DNA of 64,000 nt, from contig NZ_CP028092.1 in the NCBI RefSeq assembly GCF_005491705.1, forward strand, positions 1 to 64,000, in the 5' to 3' direction. Origin of the DNA: Pontibacter sp. SGAir0037 (GTDB taxonomy: Bacteria > Bacteroidota > Bacteroidia > Cytophagales > Hymenobacteraceae). Within the stretch, counting starts at the first letter, position 1. Every line of letters begins with the position of its first letter. A program made the position numbers and the translations under genes. Of this stretch, positions 36,549 to 45,623 are shown piece by piece. Below the pieces are notes generated by a model. The model worked only from the letters and a program-made list of their open reading frames with translations, was not told where the DNA came from and did not search any database.

Positions 36549-36670
36549 CTCGGCCAATTTCAGAACGACAAGGGCGCCATGCAGGTAGTTCTTTGTGCTT
36601 ACTAGAAAACAAGCAGCTAAACAGGAAAGAAGCCTTGGGTTTGGAGCGCAAGGCGTGTGTTGGGAAAGTG

Positions 36671-37309
36671 TTATTTCAGGCTTTTTAGCGTTTCCGCATC
36701 TATGGCGTGCTTGCCATCAAAAGTAATTACAGTGGGCGCTATACCCAGTTGGCTTAGTACTGCCTCCTGCTGTTTCAGCGACTCCGGAGTTATAAATTCA
36801 TCTTGCGTACCATACACCAGTATAGTAGAGATTGTTTGAAAAGCTTCTTTGCTGGCAGAGAAATCGATGTCTGCCGGGAAAGCACCTGCCCAAAGTATAA
36901 GCCGATGGCAAATGCCTTGCCGGGAAGAAAGCCAGCGGCAAACAGTTGCGCAGCCCTGCGAAAAACCAAGCACAGTAATGTGCACATTTTCGGGTAGTTG
37001 CCGCAAAAGCGTTTGCTGCAGCAGCGTCAGGTAAGCTTCCTGGTCTTCTATTTCAGAAATACGGTCTTCTTTCGTCATCCAGGTAGCGCCTACACGTCCG
37101 GAAAAGCCGTTCAGGTAAAACCTGGATAAAGCCTCCGGGGCTACTATCATCGTCTCCGCATCGTCTAAAATACTGAAATGCCGCAAGAAATAGCGTGCCA
37201 GCTGGCCATAGCCATGGCAAACAATCCAGAGGCGGCATATTTTTTCAGAAGGAGTACCTAAAGTATAATAGCGTGCCGTGCGTGGTACCACCAGCTGCTG
37301 TTCCTGCAT
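36671..37309 (-). CDS. Alpha/beta-hydrolase, phospholipase/carboxylesterase type
   Basis: A 212-aa serine hydrolase. The nucleophile is the Ser in GFSQG, with Asp in LVYGTQDEFIT and His in DGKHAID completing a triad in the right order; WIVCHGYGQ supplies the oxyanion region. It resembles small bacterial carboxylesterases related to YpfH/Est families. The natural substrate is unknown. It lies 70 bp downstream of cdd on the same strand. Confidence 0.82.
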   Translation of the reverse strand: MQEQQLVVPRTARYYTLGTPSEKICRLWIVCHGYGQLARYFLRHFSILDDAETMIVAPEALSRFYLNGFSGRVGATWMTKEDRISEIEDQEAYLTLLQQTLLRQLPENVHITVLGFSQGCATVCRWLSSRQGICHRLILWAGAFPADIDFSASKEAFQTISTILVYGTQDEFITPESLKQQEAVLSQLGIAPTVITFDGKHAIDAETLKSLK

Positions 37310-37379
37310 GTGCTTCTAGCTGTTAATTGTGTATGAAAGTGTTGCGAACCGGGTATCAATAGCGCTGAATTAACTACTG

Positions 37380-37865
37380 CTAAAGATGATCTTTGGTAAA
37401 CTGGAAAGGCAGCAGATCTGCCACACTACGTAAGCGGTAATATTTACCGTCTGCAGCCTGTAGCAGTACTGGTATAGCCTGTTGCTGCTTATACTCATAT
37501 TCGGCCATAACCTGGCGGCAGGCCCCGCATGGCATGGCAGGCAAAAATTCCATGCTGCTTCTGCGGCGTGCTGTTACAGCGATCATCTTTATCTTTTGGT
37601 TCGGATAATTAGCGCTTAACGCAAATAAAGCCGTACGTTCCGCGCAGAGCCCCGAAGGATAGGCTGCATTTTCCTGGTTGCTGCCTTTAAACATGGTGCC
37701 GTCTTCCAGTACCAAAGCAGCACCTACTAAAAAGTTGGAATAGGGGGCGTAGGCATGATTGGCAGCCTCTTGTGCCAGCTGCATCGCCTGTTTTTCCTGT
37801 TCGCTCAGTTCTGCTGCCGAGTCGAGTACATCTATCGTAATTTGTAAGTTTAGCTCACTAGCCAT
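37380..37865 (-). CDS. cdd: Cytidine deaminase
   Basis: Deaminates cytidine and deoxycytidine to uridines in pyrimidine salvage. The 161-aa protein has the zinc site Cys74-Ala-Glu76 (CAERTALFAL) and Cys113/Cys116 (PCGACRQV), and the substrate-binding start YAPYSNFLVGAAL. The length fits the homotetrameric class. A GAAGGA ribosome-binding-like sequence precedes the ATG. A nucleoside phosphorylase gene elsewhere in the window could act in the same salvage route. Confidence 0.95.
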   Translation of the reverse strand: MASELNLQITIDVLDSAAELSEQEKQAMQLAQEAANHAYAPYSNFLVGAALVLEDGTMFKGSNQENAAYPSGLCAERTALFALSANYPNQKIKMIAVTARRRSSMEFLPAMPCGACRQVMAEYEYKQQQAIPVLLQAADGKYYRLRSVADLLPFQFTKDHL

Positions 37866-37978
37866 TTATTCCTTCTAGGTTAAAAAATAGGAAAAGGGCT
37901 TTAAATTTAAGGGAATATTCTGATAAAACCACATATTCGTTTACCTTAAGCAAAAACCACTAATTACCGTTTCGTACT

Positions 37979-39325
37979 ATGAAAACTATTCTGCTGCTTG
38001 GTGCCGGCCGCTCTGCCTCTGTTCTGATCAATTATCTGTTGCAGCATGCTGTGCAGGAGCAGTGGCAGGTGCGCATTGGAGATACAGTGGTTGGGCATTT
38101 ACAGGAGCTTGTGAAGCATTTACCCTTTGCACAAGCCTTTGTTTTTGATGTGCAGCATGCGGCACAGCTTTCAGAAGAAACAGGCAAGGCTGACCTGGTG
38201 ATATCCTTGCTTCCGGCAGCATTTCACATCGTAGTCGCACGGGAATGTGTAAAGCAGGGGAGACACCTGATAACGGCATCTTATGTAACACCGGAACTTA
38301 AAGCGTTAGAGCAGGAGGCACAGCAGAAGCAGGTAATTATATTAATGGAATGCGGCTTAGATCCGGGCATTGATCACATGTCGGCTATGGCGGTGGTACA
38401 TCGTTTGCAGGCGTTGGGAGCAAAACTCTTGTCTTTTAAATCTTACACTGGCGGGTTGCTGGCACCCGAATCTGATAAAAATCCCTGGCACTATAAATTT
38501 ACCTGGAACCCACGCAATGTGGTACTGGCAGGGCAGGGTACAGCAAAATACATCCGGAATGGGGCATACAAGTACATTCCGTACCATCACCTGTTTACCC
38601 GCACAGACCAGTTATTTATAGAAGATTACGGGGAGTTTGAAGGCTATGCCAACCGTGATTCCCTTAGCTACAGAGATGTGTATGGGTTGCACATGATACC
38701 GACTATGTTGCGGGGCACTTTGCGGCGGAAAGGCTTTTGTGAAGCCTGGCATGTATTTGTGCAACTTGGCCTAACCGATGATAGCTACCTGCTGGAAGGT
38801 TCCGGCTCCATGACCTACAGAAGTTATGTGGAAGCTTTCCTGCCTCCGGCTTCGGGTGCTGCACAAACCATACAGCAGCGCCTGGCGCAGTATCTGGAGA
38901 TAGAAGAAGCTTCCGATATCATGCACAAGCTCGCCTGGCTGAATTTGTTTGAAGAAATTCCCGTAGCATTAGCGAGTGCCACACCTGCCCAGGTACTGGA
39001 AAAAGTCCTGAAAGAGAAGTGGACCTTAGCGCCAACCGATAAGGATATGATTGTGATGCAGCACCTGTTTGAGTATGAGTGGAAGGGGGAGCATCGGGAA
39101 TTAACTGCCACGCTGGTTGTGCCCGGAGATGATACCGTGCAAACAGCGATGGCTAAAACAGTAGGCTTGCCGGTAGGTATACTGGCAAAACTGCTGCTGC
39201 AGGGCAGGGTAAAACAGCATGGCGTTGTAATCCCGGTTTCGCCGGAACTATACGAACCTGTACTGGCGGAGCTGAAGAGCTACGGGATTAACTTTAAGGA
39301 GCGTGATCGTCTAAAAGAAGTTTAA
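37979..39325 (+). CDS. Saccharopine dehydrogenase family protein
   Basis: A 448-aa NAD(P)-dependent enzyme with a Rossmann start LLGAGRSA at residues 6-13 and the saccharopine dehydrogenase C-terminal fold (GGLLAPESDKNPWHYKFTW, near residue 160). It contains ECGLDPGIDHMSA, the block typical of lysine-pathway saccharopine reductases. In bacteria the family also covers carboxynorspermidine synthases and lysine degradation enzymes; the exact reaction is not assignable here. It stands alone on the plus strand. Confidence 0.87.
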   Translation: MKTILLLGAGRSASVLINYLLQHAVQEQWQVRIGDTVVGHLQELVKHLPFAQAFVFDVQHAAQLSEETGKADLVISLLPAAFHIVVARECVKQGRHLITASYVTPELKALEQEAQQKQVIILMECGLDPGIDHMSAMAVVHRLQALGAKLLSFKSYTGGLLAPESDKNPWHYKFTWNPRNVVLAGQGTAKYIRNGAYKYIPYHHLFTRTDQLFIEDYGEFEGYANRDSLSYRDVYGLHMIPTMLRGTLRRKGFCEAWHVFVQLGLTDDSYLLEGSGSMTYRSYVEAFLPPASGAAQTIQQRLAQYLEIEEASDIMHKLAWLNLFEEIPVALASATPAQVLEKVLKEKWTLAPTDKDMIVMQHLFEYEWKGEHRELTATLVVPGDDTVQTAMAKTVGLPVGILAKLLLQGRVKQHGVVIPVSPELYEPVLAELKSYGINFKERDRLKEV

Positions 39326-39375
39326 AGCCCGGACCGGATAAGTTTTGCTGCCACTTCTACGCAATTGTCCCGGCT

Positions 39376-40092
39376 TCAAAAGATAAGATAATAATTGCGG
39401 AGCAGCTCTGTAAAATCCGCTGTATAGGTTGTTTTGTCTTTTTCCCGAATGGCTATTTGCTTTATAGCCGGAGATGTGGCCGGTGTAGCACTGTATGTTT
39501 GAATGTGGCGGATGCATTTGCCACCAATAGAGGTATAAACAGCCAACGTTTCCTGCAGGTACAGGAGGTGATAGGTGGCTAGTTTTGCAAAATGTTCTGC
39601 TTCTGAAGGAGGTAGTAAAAGATAGAGCCTGCCAGCTGGGGCCAGGTGTTCTTGTGCAAAGGAAAGTATATCTTCAAAAAGCAGGTCACCGGTGTGTTTA
39701 GCGGTGTTTCTGGCGCTGTTGTCAGACTTGAGGGATGACAGGAAAAACGGCGGATTAGAAAGTATGACATCATACTGCTGCTGGCTATGTTGTGCATACT
39801 CCTGTAAACTGGCCGGTATAAGTTTTAAGCGATCGGGCCAGGGGCTTCCGGCAAAGTTTTCTGTGGCCTGTACCTGTGCCTCCGGGTTAATTTCTACAGC
39901 CTCTACCAAAGCCGAAGAGCGCTGGGCCGCCATAAGCGAAAGTAAACCTGTACCCGCACCAATGTCTAAAATGCGCTTTGCCTGCGCTACATCTATGTAA
40001 GCTCCGAATAAACAGGAATCGGTACATACCTTCATGGCGCAAGATTCCTGCTCCACCTTAAACTGCTTAAACTGGAAATAGCTGTTTGGCAT
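39376..40092 (-). CDS. trmN6: tRNA1(Val) (adenine(37)-N6)-methyltransferase, TrmN6-like
   Basis: A 238-aa SAM-dependent methyltransferase. The SAM motif DIGAGTGLLS lies at 43-52 and the N6-adenine catalytic motif NPPFF at 113-117. The start FQFKQFKVEQESCAMKVCTD is the typical YfiC/TrmN6 N-terminus. E. coli TrmN6 methylates A37 of tRNA-Val1. It follows rnhA by two bases, so they form an operon. Confidence 0.9.
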   Translation of the reverse strand: MPNSYFQFKQFKVEQESCAMKVCTDSCLFGAYIDVAQAKRILDIGAGTGLLSLMAAQRSSALVEAVEINPEAQVQATENFAGSPWPDRLKLIPASLQEYAQHSQQQYDVILSNPPFFLSSLKSDNSARNTAKHTGDLLFEDILSFAQEHLAPAGRLYLLLPPSEAEHFAKLATYHLLYLQETLAVYTSIGGKCIRHIQTYSATPATSPAIKQIAIREKDKTTYTADFTELLRNYYLIF

Positions 40093-40094
40093 TT

Positions 40095-40559
40095 CTACTT
40101 CGAGTTATACAGGCCTGACTCAAAGCCTTCGTCTATCAGTAAGTTTGGTGAAAGGGCGCTGGCCACTGCTAATTCATCGCATCGCTCGTTTTCCGGATGC
40201 CCAGCATGCCCTCGTATCCAGACGAACTTTACATGATGCTTAGGATAAATCCTGAGAAATCGGCCCCAAAGGTCGCCATTTGCTTTGCCTGCAAATCCTT
40301 TTTTCTGCCAGCCAAATACCCAGCGCTTTTCCACGGCATCAACTACATATTTGGAATCGGAGAAGATGGTTACAGGAATCCCTGGTTTTGTAATGGCCTC
40401 CAAACCCACTATCACAGCCAATAGCTCCATGCGGTTATTGGTGGTTTTACGAAATCCTGCACTCAGTTCTTTTACATGTTGCTTCCACCGCAGTATAACA
40501 CCATAACCTCCCGGGCCCGGGTTTCCACGTGAAGCTCCATCTGTAAAAAGTTCGATCAT
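40095..40559 (-). CDS. rnhA: Ribonuclease HI
   Basis: Cleaves the RNA strand of RNA-DNA hybrids. The 154-aa protein has the four acidic catalytic residues Asp7 (FTDGASRGNPGPGG), Glu45 (NNRMELLAV), Asp68 (FSDSKYVVDAV) and Asp128 (GHPENERCDELA), plus the active-site His in RGHAGH. Length is standard. It is the first gene of a pair with trmN6. Confidence 0.96.
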   Translation of the reverse strand: MIELFTDGASRGNPGPGGYGVILRWKQHVKELSAGFRKTTNNRMELLAVIVGLEAITKPGIPVTIFSDSKYVVDAVEKRWVFGWQKKGFAGKANGDLWGRFLRIYPKHHVKFVWIRGHAGHPENERCDELAVASALSPNLLIDEGFESGLYNSK

Positions 40560-40747
40560 GAATTTATAATTTGTGAATTTAAAGATAATACGATTTGGGA
40601 ATAAGAAGATTTAAAGTTGCTGCTTCCTTTTAAGTTCATAAATGATGCGTGGGAACTATATGGGAAACTGTTTTAGGAAATAAAATCAAAAAGATGAACA
40701 GGTTTCTGCAGAACAGGTCAATTCCCTCATCTTCAAATTTCTTAATC

Positions 40748-41314
40748 TTACAAAGGTAGATTGCTTTTAAAAAGTTTAATGGCAATGGCCAGAAGAATGA
40801 TACCGAAAACTTTGCGAAGTATGTTGGCTCCTGCTTTGCCAAGCTTACGCTCTAACCAACCGGACGCTTTCAGGACCAGGTATACAAAAACCAGGTTGAT
40901 AATTATTCCTATCAATACATTGGGCAAGGCATAGGCCGCCCTGAGTGAGAGCAGGGTGGTCATGGTGCCGGCTCCCACGATAAGCGGAAAAGCCAGGGGT
41001 ACTATAGAGCCGCTTTTAATATCCGGATCCGTATGAAAAAAGTCTTTGCCTAAAATCATTTCCAGGCCGATCAGGAAAATAATGATCGCACCTGCCATCG
41101 CGAATGATTGAAAATCGATGCCAAAAAGCTGCAGAATACCGTCGCCTACAAACAGGAAAACAATCATCAGAATACCTGAAACAATGGTGGCCTTCTCTGA
41201 TTCTATTCTTCCTTCCCGTTTGCGCAAGTCTATGATAATAGGAATGGAGCCCAGTATATCGATCACAGCAAAAAGAATGAGTGTAACAGAAGCAATTTCC
41301 TTAAAATTGAGCAT
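40748..41314 (-). CDS. marC: MarC family integral membrane protein
   Basis: A 188-aa protein with six hydrophobic segments, covering most of the chain. The start ASVTLILFAVIDILGSIPI and the GAGTMTTLLSLRA block are typical of MarC/UPF0056. The family was once linked to multiple antibiotic resistance, but that was not confirmed, and its transport role is uncertain. It has its own -7 box at 41386-41393, next to the 3' end of the upstream aminotransferase. Confidence 0.92.
   Translation of the reverse strand: MLNFKEIASVTLILFAVIDILGSIPIIIDLRKREGRIESEKATIVSGILMIVFLFVGDGILQLFGIDFQSFAMAGAIIIFLIGLEMILGKDFFHTDPDIKSGSIVPLAFPLIVGAGTMTTLLSLRAAYALPNVLIGIIINLVFVYLVLKASGWLERKLGKAGANILRKVFGIILLAIAIKLFKSNLPL
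40751..40758 (-). promoter_or_regulatory. -7 box TACCTTTG, rnhA promoter candidate
   Basis: The minus strand reads TACCTTTG inside the last codons of marC, about 190 bp before rnhA. The flanking 15-mer is identical to that at the ABC-exporter promoter candidate (27374-27388), which supports a real promoter element. Confidence 0.4.
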
Positions 41315-41385
41315 AGAGGTGTTTCTAAATCTGGTGGATGTTGTACTGCTAAAAACGATACTGGCCGTTTTTACCTACGTTGCTG

Positions 41386-41393
41386 CAAAGGTA
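41386..41393 (-). promoter_or_regulatory. -7 box TACCTTTG, marC promoter candidate
   Basis: The minus strand reads TACCTTTG five bases after the stop of the upstream aminotransferase, 72 bp before marC. It suggests marC is transcribed independently. Confidence 0.45.
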
Positions 41394-41397
41394 GGAT

Positions 41398-42459
41398 TTA
41401 AGCGTAATAGTGCAGGAAAAAACGCTTCAGTTCTTCGTACTCTTCGTCGAGAATAGCCGGGAAATTGGCAACCCGAACTGTATTGCGGGCCCATAAGCCA
41501 TAGCCATTGCCCAGGCGGATATTATGGTGAAGCGCCCGTTTCTTTATGTCATCAATCAGCCGCTCATTGCCTTGCAGGGCAAGCACTGTTTTTGATCTCA
41601 CCTCTTCGTTTTCAATTAAGAACTGGAAATCGGCAAACTGGCTAAAGAATGTATACAAATCGGCAGCTCTGTCTGTCAGCGCCTTATCGATTGTTTTTAC
41701 AATGGGTCTGTCTTCGAGTATGCGCCTGATCAGGTAAATACCCAGGGTGTTGGGGGTATAGGTAGTCTGGTGGTTCAGCATTTTTTCATACATAAACACC
41801 AGGCTATTATAATGAACCCGCTCCGCAATCTGCTTGGCACGGAAAATGGCTCTTGGAGAGCAAGCCATAACAGCCAGCCCGGGAGGAAGACCGAAGCACT
41901 TCTGAACAGAGGCAAACCAGATATCGGCTTTAATCAGCTTCAGGTTGAGCCCTGCCATCGAAGAAGTGGCGTCTACCGCAATCAGTGCATTGCGGAAACG
42001 GTTCTGCAGGTTTAAAATAGTAGTTGCGGAAACCTGCGTTCCGTTGGAAGTTTCGTTCTGGGTAAAGCAGATCAGCTCTGTATCAGAACTGATCTCCAAC
42101 TGCGATACAGGCATCTCCTCGTTTATGCCAAACCGGAAACCCTCTGATTTAGGACGCAGCCGTCTGGCATATTCGCACCACTTCTCACCGAAAGAGCCGT
42201 TGTAAATATGAAAGCTCTTTTCTTTGGTAAGGCTCTGGATCAGGATTTCCCAGCACTCCGTGGCAGAGGAAGCAAAGAAGATGTAATAATCCTGGGGAAT
42301 GTTTAGCTTCTGCTTTAATAAACTTACTGTTTCGCGGGTGAGTTGGACAAACTGTTCTCCTCTGTGCGGCGTACCCAGGAATCCCTCGTCGTAGGCATCT
42401 ACCATGTAGCTGCGCACTTCGGGATATACTTTAGAAGGGCCTGGGTAAAAATTAAGCAT
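41398..42459 (-). CDS. Class V aminotransferase, SerC-like
   Basis: A 353-aa fold-type I PLP enzyme. The PLP lysine is Lys187 in SVQKCFG, with the cofactor-ring Asp163 in AVDATSSMAG and the N-terminal FYPGPSKVYPEV. The short length and QK motif recall phosphoserine aminotransferase, and it could fill that role, but alanine-glyoxylate type activity is also possible. It follows aroQ on the same strand with a 78-bp gap. Confidence 0.83.
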   Translation of the reverse strand: MLNFYPGPSKVYPEVRSYMVDAYDEGFLGTPHRGEQFVQLTRETVSLLKQKLNIPQDYYIFFASSATECWEILIQSLTKEKSFHIYNGSFGEKWCEYARRLRPKSEGFRFGINEEMPVSQLEISSDTELICFTQNETSNGTQVSATTILNLQNRFRNALIAVDATSSMAGLNLKLIKADIWFASVQKCFGLPPGLAVMACSPRAIFRAKQIAERVHYNSLVFMYEKMLNHQTTYTPNTLGIYLIRRILEDRPIVKTIDKALTDRAADLYTFFSQFADFQFLIENEEVRSKTVLALQGNERLIDDIKKRALHHNIRLGNGYGLWARNTVRVANFPAILDEEYEELKRFFLHYYA

Positions 42460-42537
42460 ATTGGTTTTGAGTCTAAATATAGCTTATAGGCTATATAAAT
42501 TTCAGAGTTGCTAAAGACGTATATTGAACGGCTGTTG

Positions 42538-42996
42538 TTACGATTTATTCGAATTAAATCCGATTGATTTTGGTTTTAGACGCTCAAAGTGCTGTAAAGC
42601 AAGGCGATAACTTTCTAAGCCAAAACCACTGATGCTGCCTGTGCAGTAAGGTGCTAACATGCTTTTGTGCCGGAAAGCTTCACGTGCAAATACATTGGAA
42701 ATATGCACCTCTACTACAGGTGTTTCAATAGCCCGGATGGCATCAGAAATAGCTACCGACGTATGCGTATATGCCCCTGCATTAAACACAATGCCTTTAT
42801 AATCGCTGAAGCCAACTTCATGCAGTTTGTCTATCAGAGTACCCTCTGTATTTGATTGAAAGTAAACCAGTTCCAGTGATGGGAAAGCCTCTTTCAGTTC
42901 CTCAAAATAATCTTCGAAAGAACGACTGCCATACACAGATTTTTCGCGGGTACCTAATAGGTTCAGGTTTGGTCCGTTTAAGATGAGTATCTTCAT
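42538..42996 (-). CDS. aroQ: 3-dehydroquinate dehydratase, type II
   Basis: Converts 3-dehydroquinate to 3-dehydroshikimate in the shikimate pathway. The 152-aa protein is the small dodecameric type II form: NGPNLNLLGTRE at 7-18, catalytic Tyr22, NAGAYTHTSVAI and VEVHISN follow in order. A TAACTTTG -7 box lies about 40 bp before its ATG. Confidence 0.96.
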   Translation of the reverse strand: MKILILNGPNLNLLGTREKSVYGSRSFEDYFEELKEAFPSLELVYFQSNTEGTLIDKLHEVGFSDYKGIVFNAGAYTHTSVAISDAIRAIETPVVEVHISNVFAREAFRHKSMLAPYCTGSISGFGLESYRLALQHFERLKPKSIGFNSNKS

Positions 42997-43036
42997 AGTT
43001 CAGCGCCCAAGGCGGGTTAAGCATATTATCCTGGCG

Positions 43037-43044
43037 CAAAGTTA
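43037..43044 (-). promoter_or_regulatory. -7 box TAACTTTG, aroQ promoter candidate
   Basis: A minus-strand TAnnTTTG match 40 bp upstream of the aroQ start. A plus-strand TATCTTTG lies close by at 43054-43061. The remainder of this 302-bp gap before xerD holds AT-rich sequence with a short ACACAAGACTT fragment related to the dispersed repeat and no recognisable gene. Confidence 0.4.
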
Positions 43045-43298
43045 AGGATTAACTATCTTTGTATTATCATAGTATGAAGAGTTAAATTAAAGGATTTCGA
43101 TAAAGGATTTTGTGACACAAGACTTCAATCTTTGGGTGGCGAAACAGGATGGGTTGCTGTAACAGGACATTAGGTACAAAGTGCGATACAACGTGTTGAA
43201 AATCATGGTTGATTTGTGCAAGCTTCCAAAGGTGAGTAAAAAAGTTTGTGTCTTTTGTTCTTTGTCAAAGGGCCTTTTCGTCTTATGGCCAAATAAAT

Positions 43299-44198
43299 AT
43301 GAACTGGAATATCTGTATAAAGCAGTTTGAGCAATACCTGCGGCTGGAGAAATCGCTGTCGGGGAATTCTGTAGAAGCTTATCTGCGGGACATTCGTAAA
43401 CTGACGGATTTCCTGGATATAAAAAAGCTGCAGGTGCAGCCAGAGCAGGTAACGCCGGCTATACTGCGGGATTTCCTGGAGTGGATCACAGAGCTGGGCA
43501 TGACGGTGCATTCGCAGGCTCGGACGCTCTCAGGCATCAGGGCTTTCTATAAGTTCCTGATTATGGAGGATATGATTGCTGTAGATCCCTCTGATACCAT
43601 AGAGGCCCCTAAACTGGACAGGAAGCTTCCGGATACCTTAAGCTTTTATGAGATTGATCAGCTGCTGTCTTCCATAGATTTATCTACGCCAGAGGGTACG
43701 CGCAACAGGGCCATTATTGAAACACTGTATAGCTCAGGCTTAAGGGTTTCGGAGCTGCTGGACCTGAAACTGAGCAACCTGTACGAAGACATGGGGTTTT
43801 TAAAAGTAGCAGGCAAAGGCGATAAAGAGCGGCTGGTACCAATCGGGCGTGATGCACTAAAGCACATCAGGTTATACAAAGAAGGGGTACGCTGCCACCT
43901 TAAAATTAAGAAAGGGCATGAAGATATTGTGTTCCTGAACCGCAGGGGAGCAAAGCTGACACGGGTAATGGTGTTTACAATTATCAAAGACCTGGCTGCT
44001 AAAGCCGGTATCGATAAGCAGGTAAGCCCCCATACCTTCCGCCATTCGTTTGCCACGCATCTGATTGAGGGCGGTGCCGACCTGCGTGCAGTACAGGAAA
44101 TGCTGGGGCACGAGTCTATTACCACCACCGAAATCTATACGCATCTCGACAGAGATTATCTGAAGCAGGTGATAAAGGATTTCCACCCGAGAAGTTAA
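43299..44198 (+). CDS. xerD: Site-specific tyrosine recombinase XerD
   Basis: Resolves chromosome dimers at dif, normally with XerC and FtsK. The 299-aa protein has the N-terminal SAM-like domain (about 1-90) and the catalytic domain with Arg149, Lys173, His245, Arg248, His271 and the nucleophile Tyr280. Length and motif spacing are those of XerD/XerC, not of a phage integrase. I chose the ATG at 43299; the open frame continues 17 codons upstream without family similarity. The ftsK gene, its usual activator, lies 1.4 kb downstream. Confidence 0.93.
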   Translation: MNWNICIKQFEQYLRLEKSLSGNSVEAYLRDIRKLTDFLDIKKLQVQPEQVTPAILRDFLEWITELGMTVHSQARTLSGIRAFYKFLIMEDMIAVDPSDTIEAPKLDRKLPDTLSFYEIDQLLSSIDLSTPEGTRNRAIIETLYSSGLRVSELLDLKLSNLYEDMGFLKVAGKGDKERLVPIGRDALKHIRLYKEGVRCHLKIKKGHEDIVFLNRRGAKLTRVMVFTIIKDLAAKAGIDKQVSPHTFRHSFATHLIEGGADLRAVQEMLGHESITTTEIYTHLDRDYLKQVIKDFHPRS

Positions 44199-44274
44199 GT
44201 GGGAAGCATACGCGTAGCATACCTGGCAAAACATGCTTAAAACCCGAAGAAGCCTGACCACCATTTCTGTTTTT

Positions 44275-44293
44275 TAATTTCTAATTTATAATT
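44275..44293. repeat. 19-bp repeat upstream of pyrD, second copy
   Basis: The sequence TAATTTCTAATTTATAATT here is identical to 17524-17542 upstream of the SDR gene. A shorter relative (AATTTATAATTT) lies near 40560, before rnhA. Both full copies precede GTG-started genes. Confidence 0.6.
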
Positions 44294-44319
44294 TGGTGAA
44301 GAACTGCTTCCTATCTTTG
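44292..44319 (+). promoter_or_regulatory. pyrD promoter candidate
   Basis: TTTG at 44292-44295 and a perfect TATCTTTG -7 box at 44312-44319, 28 bp before the GTG start of pyrD. The 16-nt spacer is shorter than usual. Confidence 0.45.
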
Positions 44320-44347
44320 CCACAAGCAAAAACAAACTGCAACTGTT

Positions 44348-45385
44348 GTGTATAAAAACCTGATCCGTCCGCTTCTCTTTAAACTTGATCCTGAGCAAGT
44401 ACATTACCTGACAGCTGATACTTTAAAGGCGGCTTATAAACTGCCCTTAGCAAAAAGTATCTGTAGCAATATGTTTACAGTGCAGGATAAGCGGCTGGAG
44501 CGGGAGTTGTTTGGGTTAAAGTTTCCAAACCCGGTAGGTCTGGCCGCGGGTTTCGATAAAGATGCCAGGCTGATAGACGAATTTACCAGCTTTGGCTTTG
44601 GGTTTATAGAGATCGGAACGCTTACGCCTAAGCCACAGGCAGGAAACGATAAGCCCCGCTTGTTTCGCTTACCATCAGACCAGGCCATTATTAACCGGAT
44701 GGGCTTTAACAACGAAGGGGTGGATGCTGCCGTAACACGCCTCCGCAACCGGAAAAGTAAGGTGATAGTGGGCGGCAATATTGGCAAGAATAAAATAACC
44801 CCTAACGAACAGGCTTTAAGCGATTACCTCTACTGCTTTAAAGCTTTATATGAAGTGGTTGATTATTTTGTGGTAAATGTTAGCTCGCCCAATACACCAG
44901 ACCTGAGGGCACTACAAGAGAAAGAGCCACTGCAACAGCTGCTGCTGGCATTACAGGAACAAAACAACAGGATGCCTCAGCCAAAGCCTCTGCTCCTCAA
45001 AATAGCGCCGGATCTGAATGAGCATCAGTTAAACGATATTATCGAAATAGCCATAGAGGCTAATTTGAGCGGGCTTATTGCTACCAACACCACTATTAGT
45101 CGCGATGGTCTGCATACTCCGGCAGGGCGCGTTTCAGCAATAGGGGCAGGTGGTTTAAGTGGTAAGCCTTTAACAAAGCATTCTACAGAAATCATCCGGT
45201 ACCTGCGCCAGCACTTACCGCCACAAATCAAAATTATAGGGGTAGGTGGCATTATGTCTGCTGCCGATGCCCTGGAAAAACTGGATGCCGGAGCCGACCT
45301 GGTACAGCTATATACCGGCTTTATCTACGAAGGCCCCGGCCTGATCAGCCAGATAAACAGAAAGCTGCTGGATAGGGTGAAGTAA
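44348..45385 (+). CDS. pyrD: Dihydroorotate dehydrogenase (quinone), class 2
   Basis: A membrane-associated FMN enzyme that oxidises dihydroorotate to orotate in pyrimidine synthesis, passing electrons to quinone. The 345-aa protein has the class 2 N-terminal helix ([20 protein letters not shown]), the FMN-binding [11 protein letters not shown], the catalytic-Ser loop [11 protein letters not shown] and NTTISRDGL. The start is GTG at 44348. The next pathway enzyme, pyrF, is 3.7 kb downstream, not in the same operon. Confidence 0.96.
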   Translation: MYKNLIRPLLFKLDPEQVHYLTADTLKAAYKLPLAKSICSNMFTVQDKRLERELFGLKFPNPVGLAAGFDKDARLIDEFTSFGFGFIEIGTLTPKPQAGNDKPRLFRLPSDQAIINRMGFNNEGVDAAVTRLRNRKSKVIVGGNIGKNKITPNEQALSDYLYCFKALYEVVDYFVVNVSSPNTPDLRALQEKEPLQQLLLALQEQNNRMPQPKPLLLKIAPDLNEHQLNDIIEIAIEANLSGLIATNTTISRDGLHTPAGRVSAIGAGGLSGKPLTKHSTEIIRYLRQHLPPQIKIIGVGGIMSAADALEKLDAGADLVQLYTGFIYEGPGLISQINRKLLDRVK

Positions 45386-45394
45386 AAAAACTGC

Positions 45395-45530
45395 GATACG
45401 CGTAGCACGACACAAGTAGCACGACTAATGATTTTAAAATGATGGTGGTTACGATCTCTGCTACAAGTATAAGCTTCTTCTTCAAATCGTGCTACGTGAT
45501 GCGTGTGTCGTGCTACATAGCACCACCGCG
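45395..45530. repeat. Inverted GTAGCACGACAC repeat between pyrD and ftsK
   Basis: Two arms related to TAGCACGACACAAGTAGCACGA occur in opposite orientation (about 45396-45424 and 45488-45524), separated by about 65 bp. A 16-bp core (ACGACACAAGTAGCAC at 45407-45422) recurs exactly, inverted, at 53468-53483 upstream of trhO. The arms could fold into a long imperfect hairpin in the transcript. Confidence 0.65.
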
Positions 45531-45594
45531 TCAATTTATTCCCACTTTCACTAAAATGCCTCTACTAAGCTGCCTGCTTTCTGACAAAAAAATG

Positions 45595-45602
45595 TAAATT
45601 TG
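45595..45602 (+). promoter_or_regulatory. -7 box TAAATTTG, ftsK promoter candidate
   Basis: A perfect TAnnTTTG match 21 bp before the ftsK start. No exact -33 TTTG is found at the expected distance. Confidence 0.45.
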
Positions 45603-45623
45603 AAATCCTAACTAGTCGAGGGT

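Noticed and set aside
43299..44198. Tyrosine recombinase as integrase of a mobile element
   Set aside because: Length, motif spacing and chromosomal context (ftsK nearby, no tRNA, no attachment duplication or phage genes) fit XerD.
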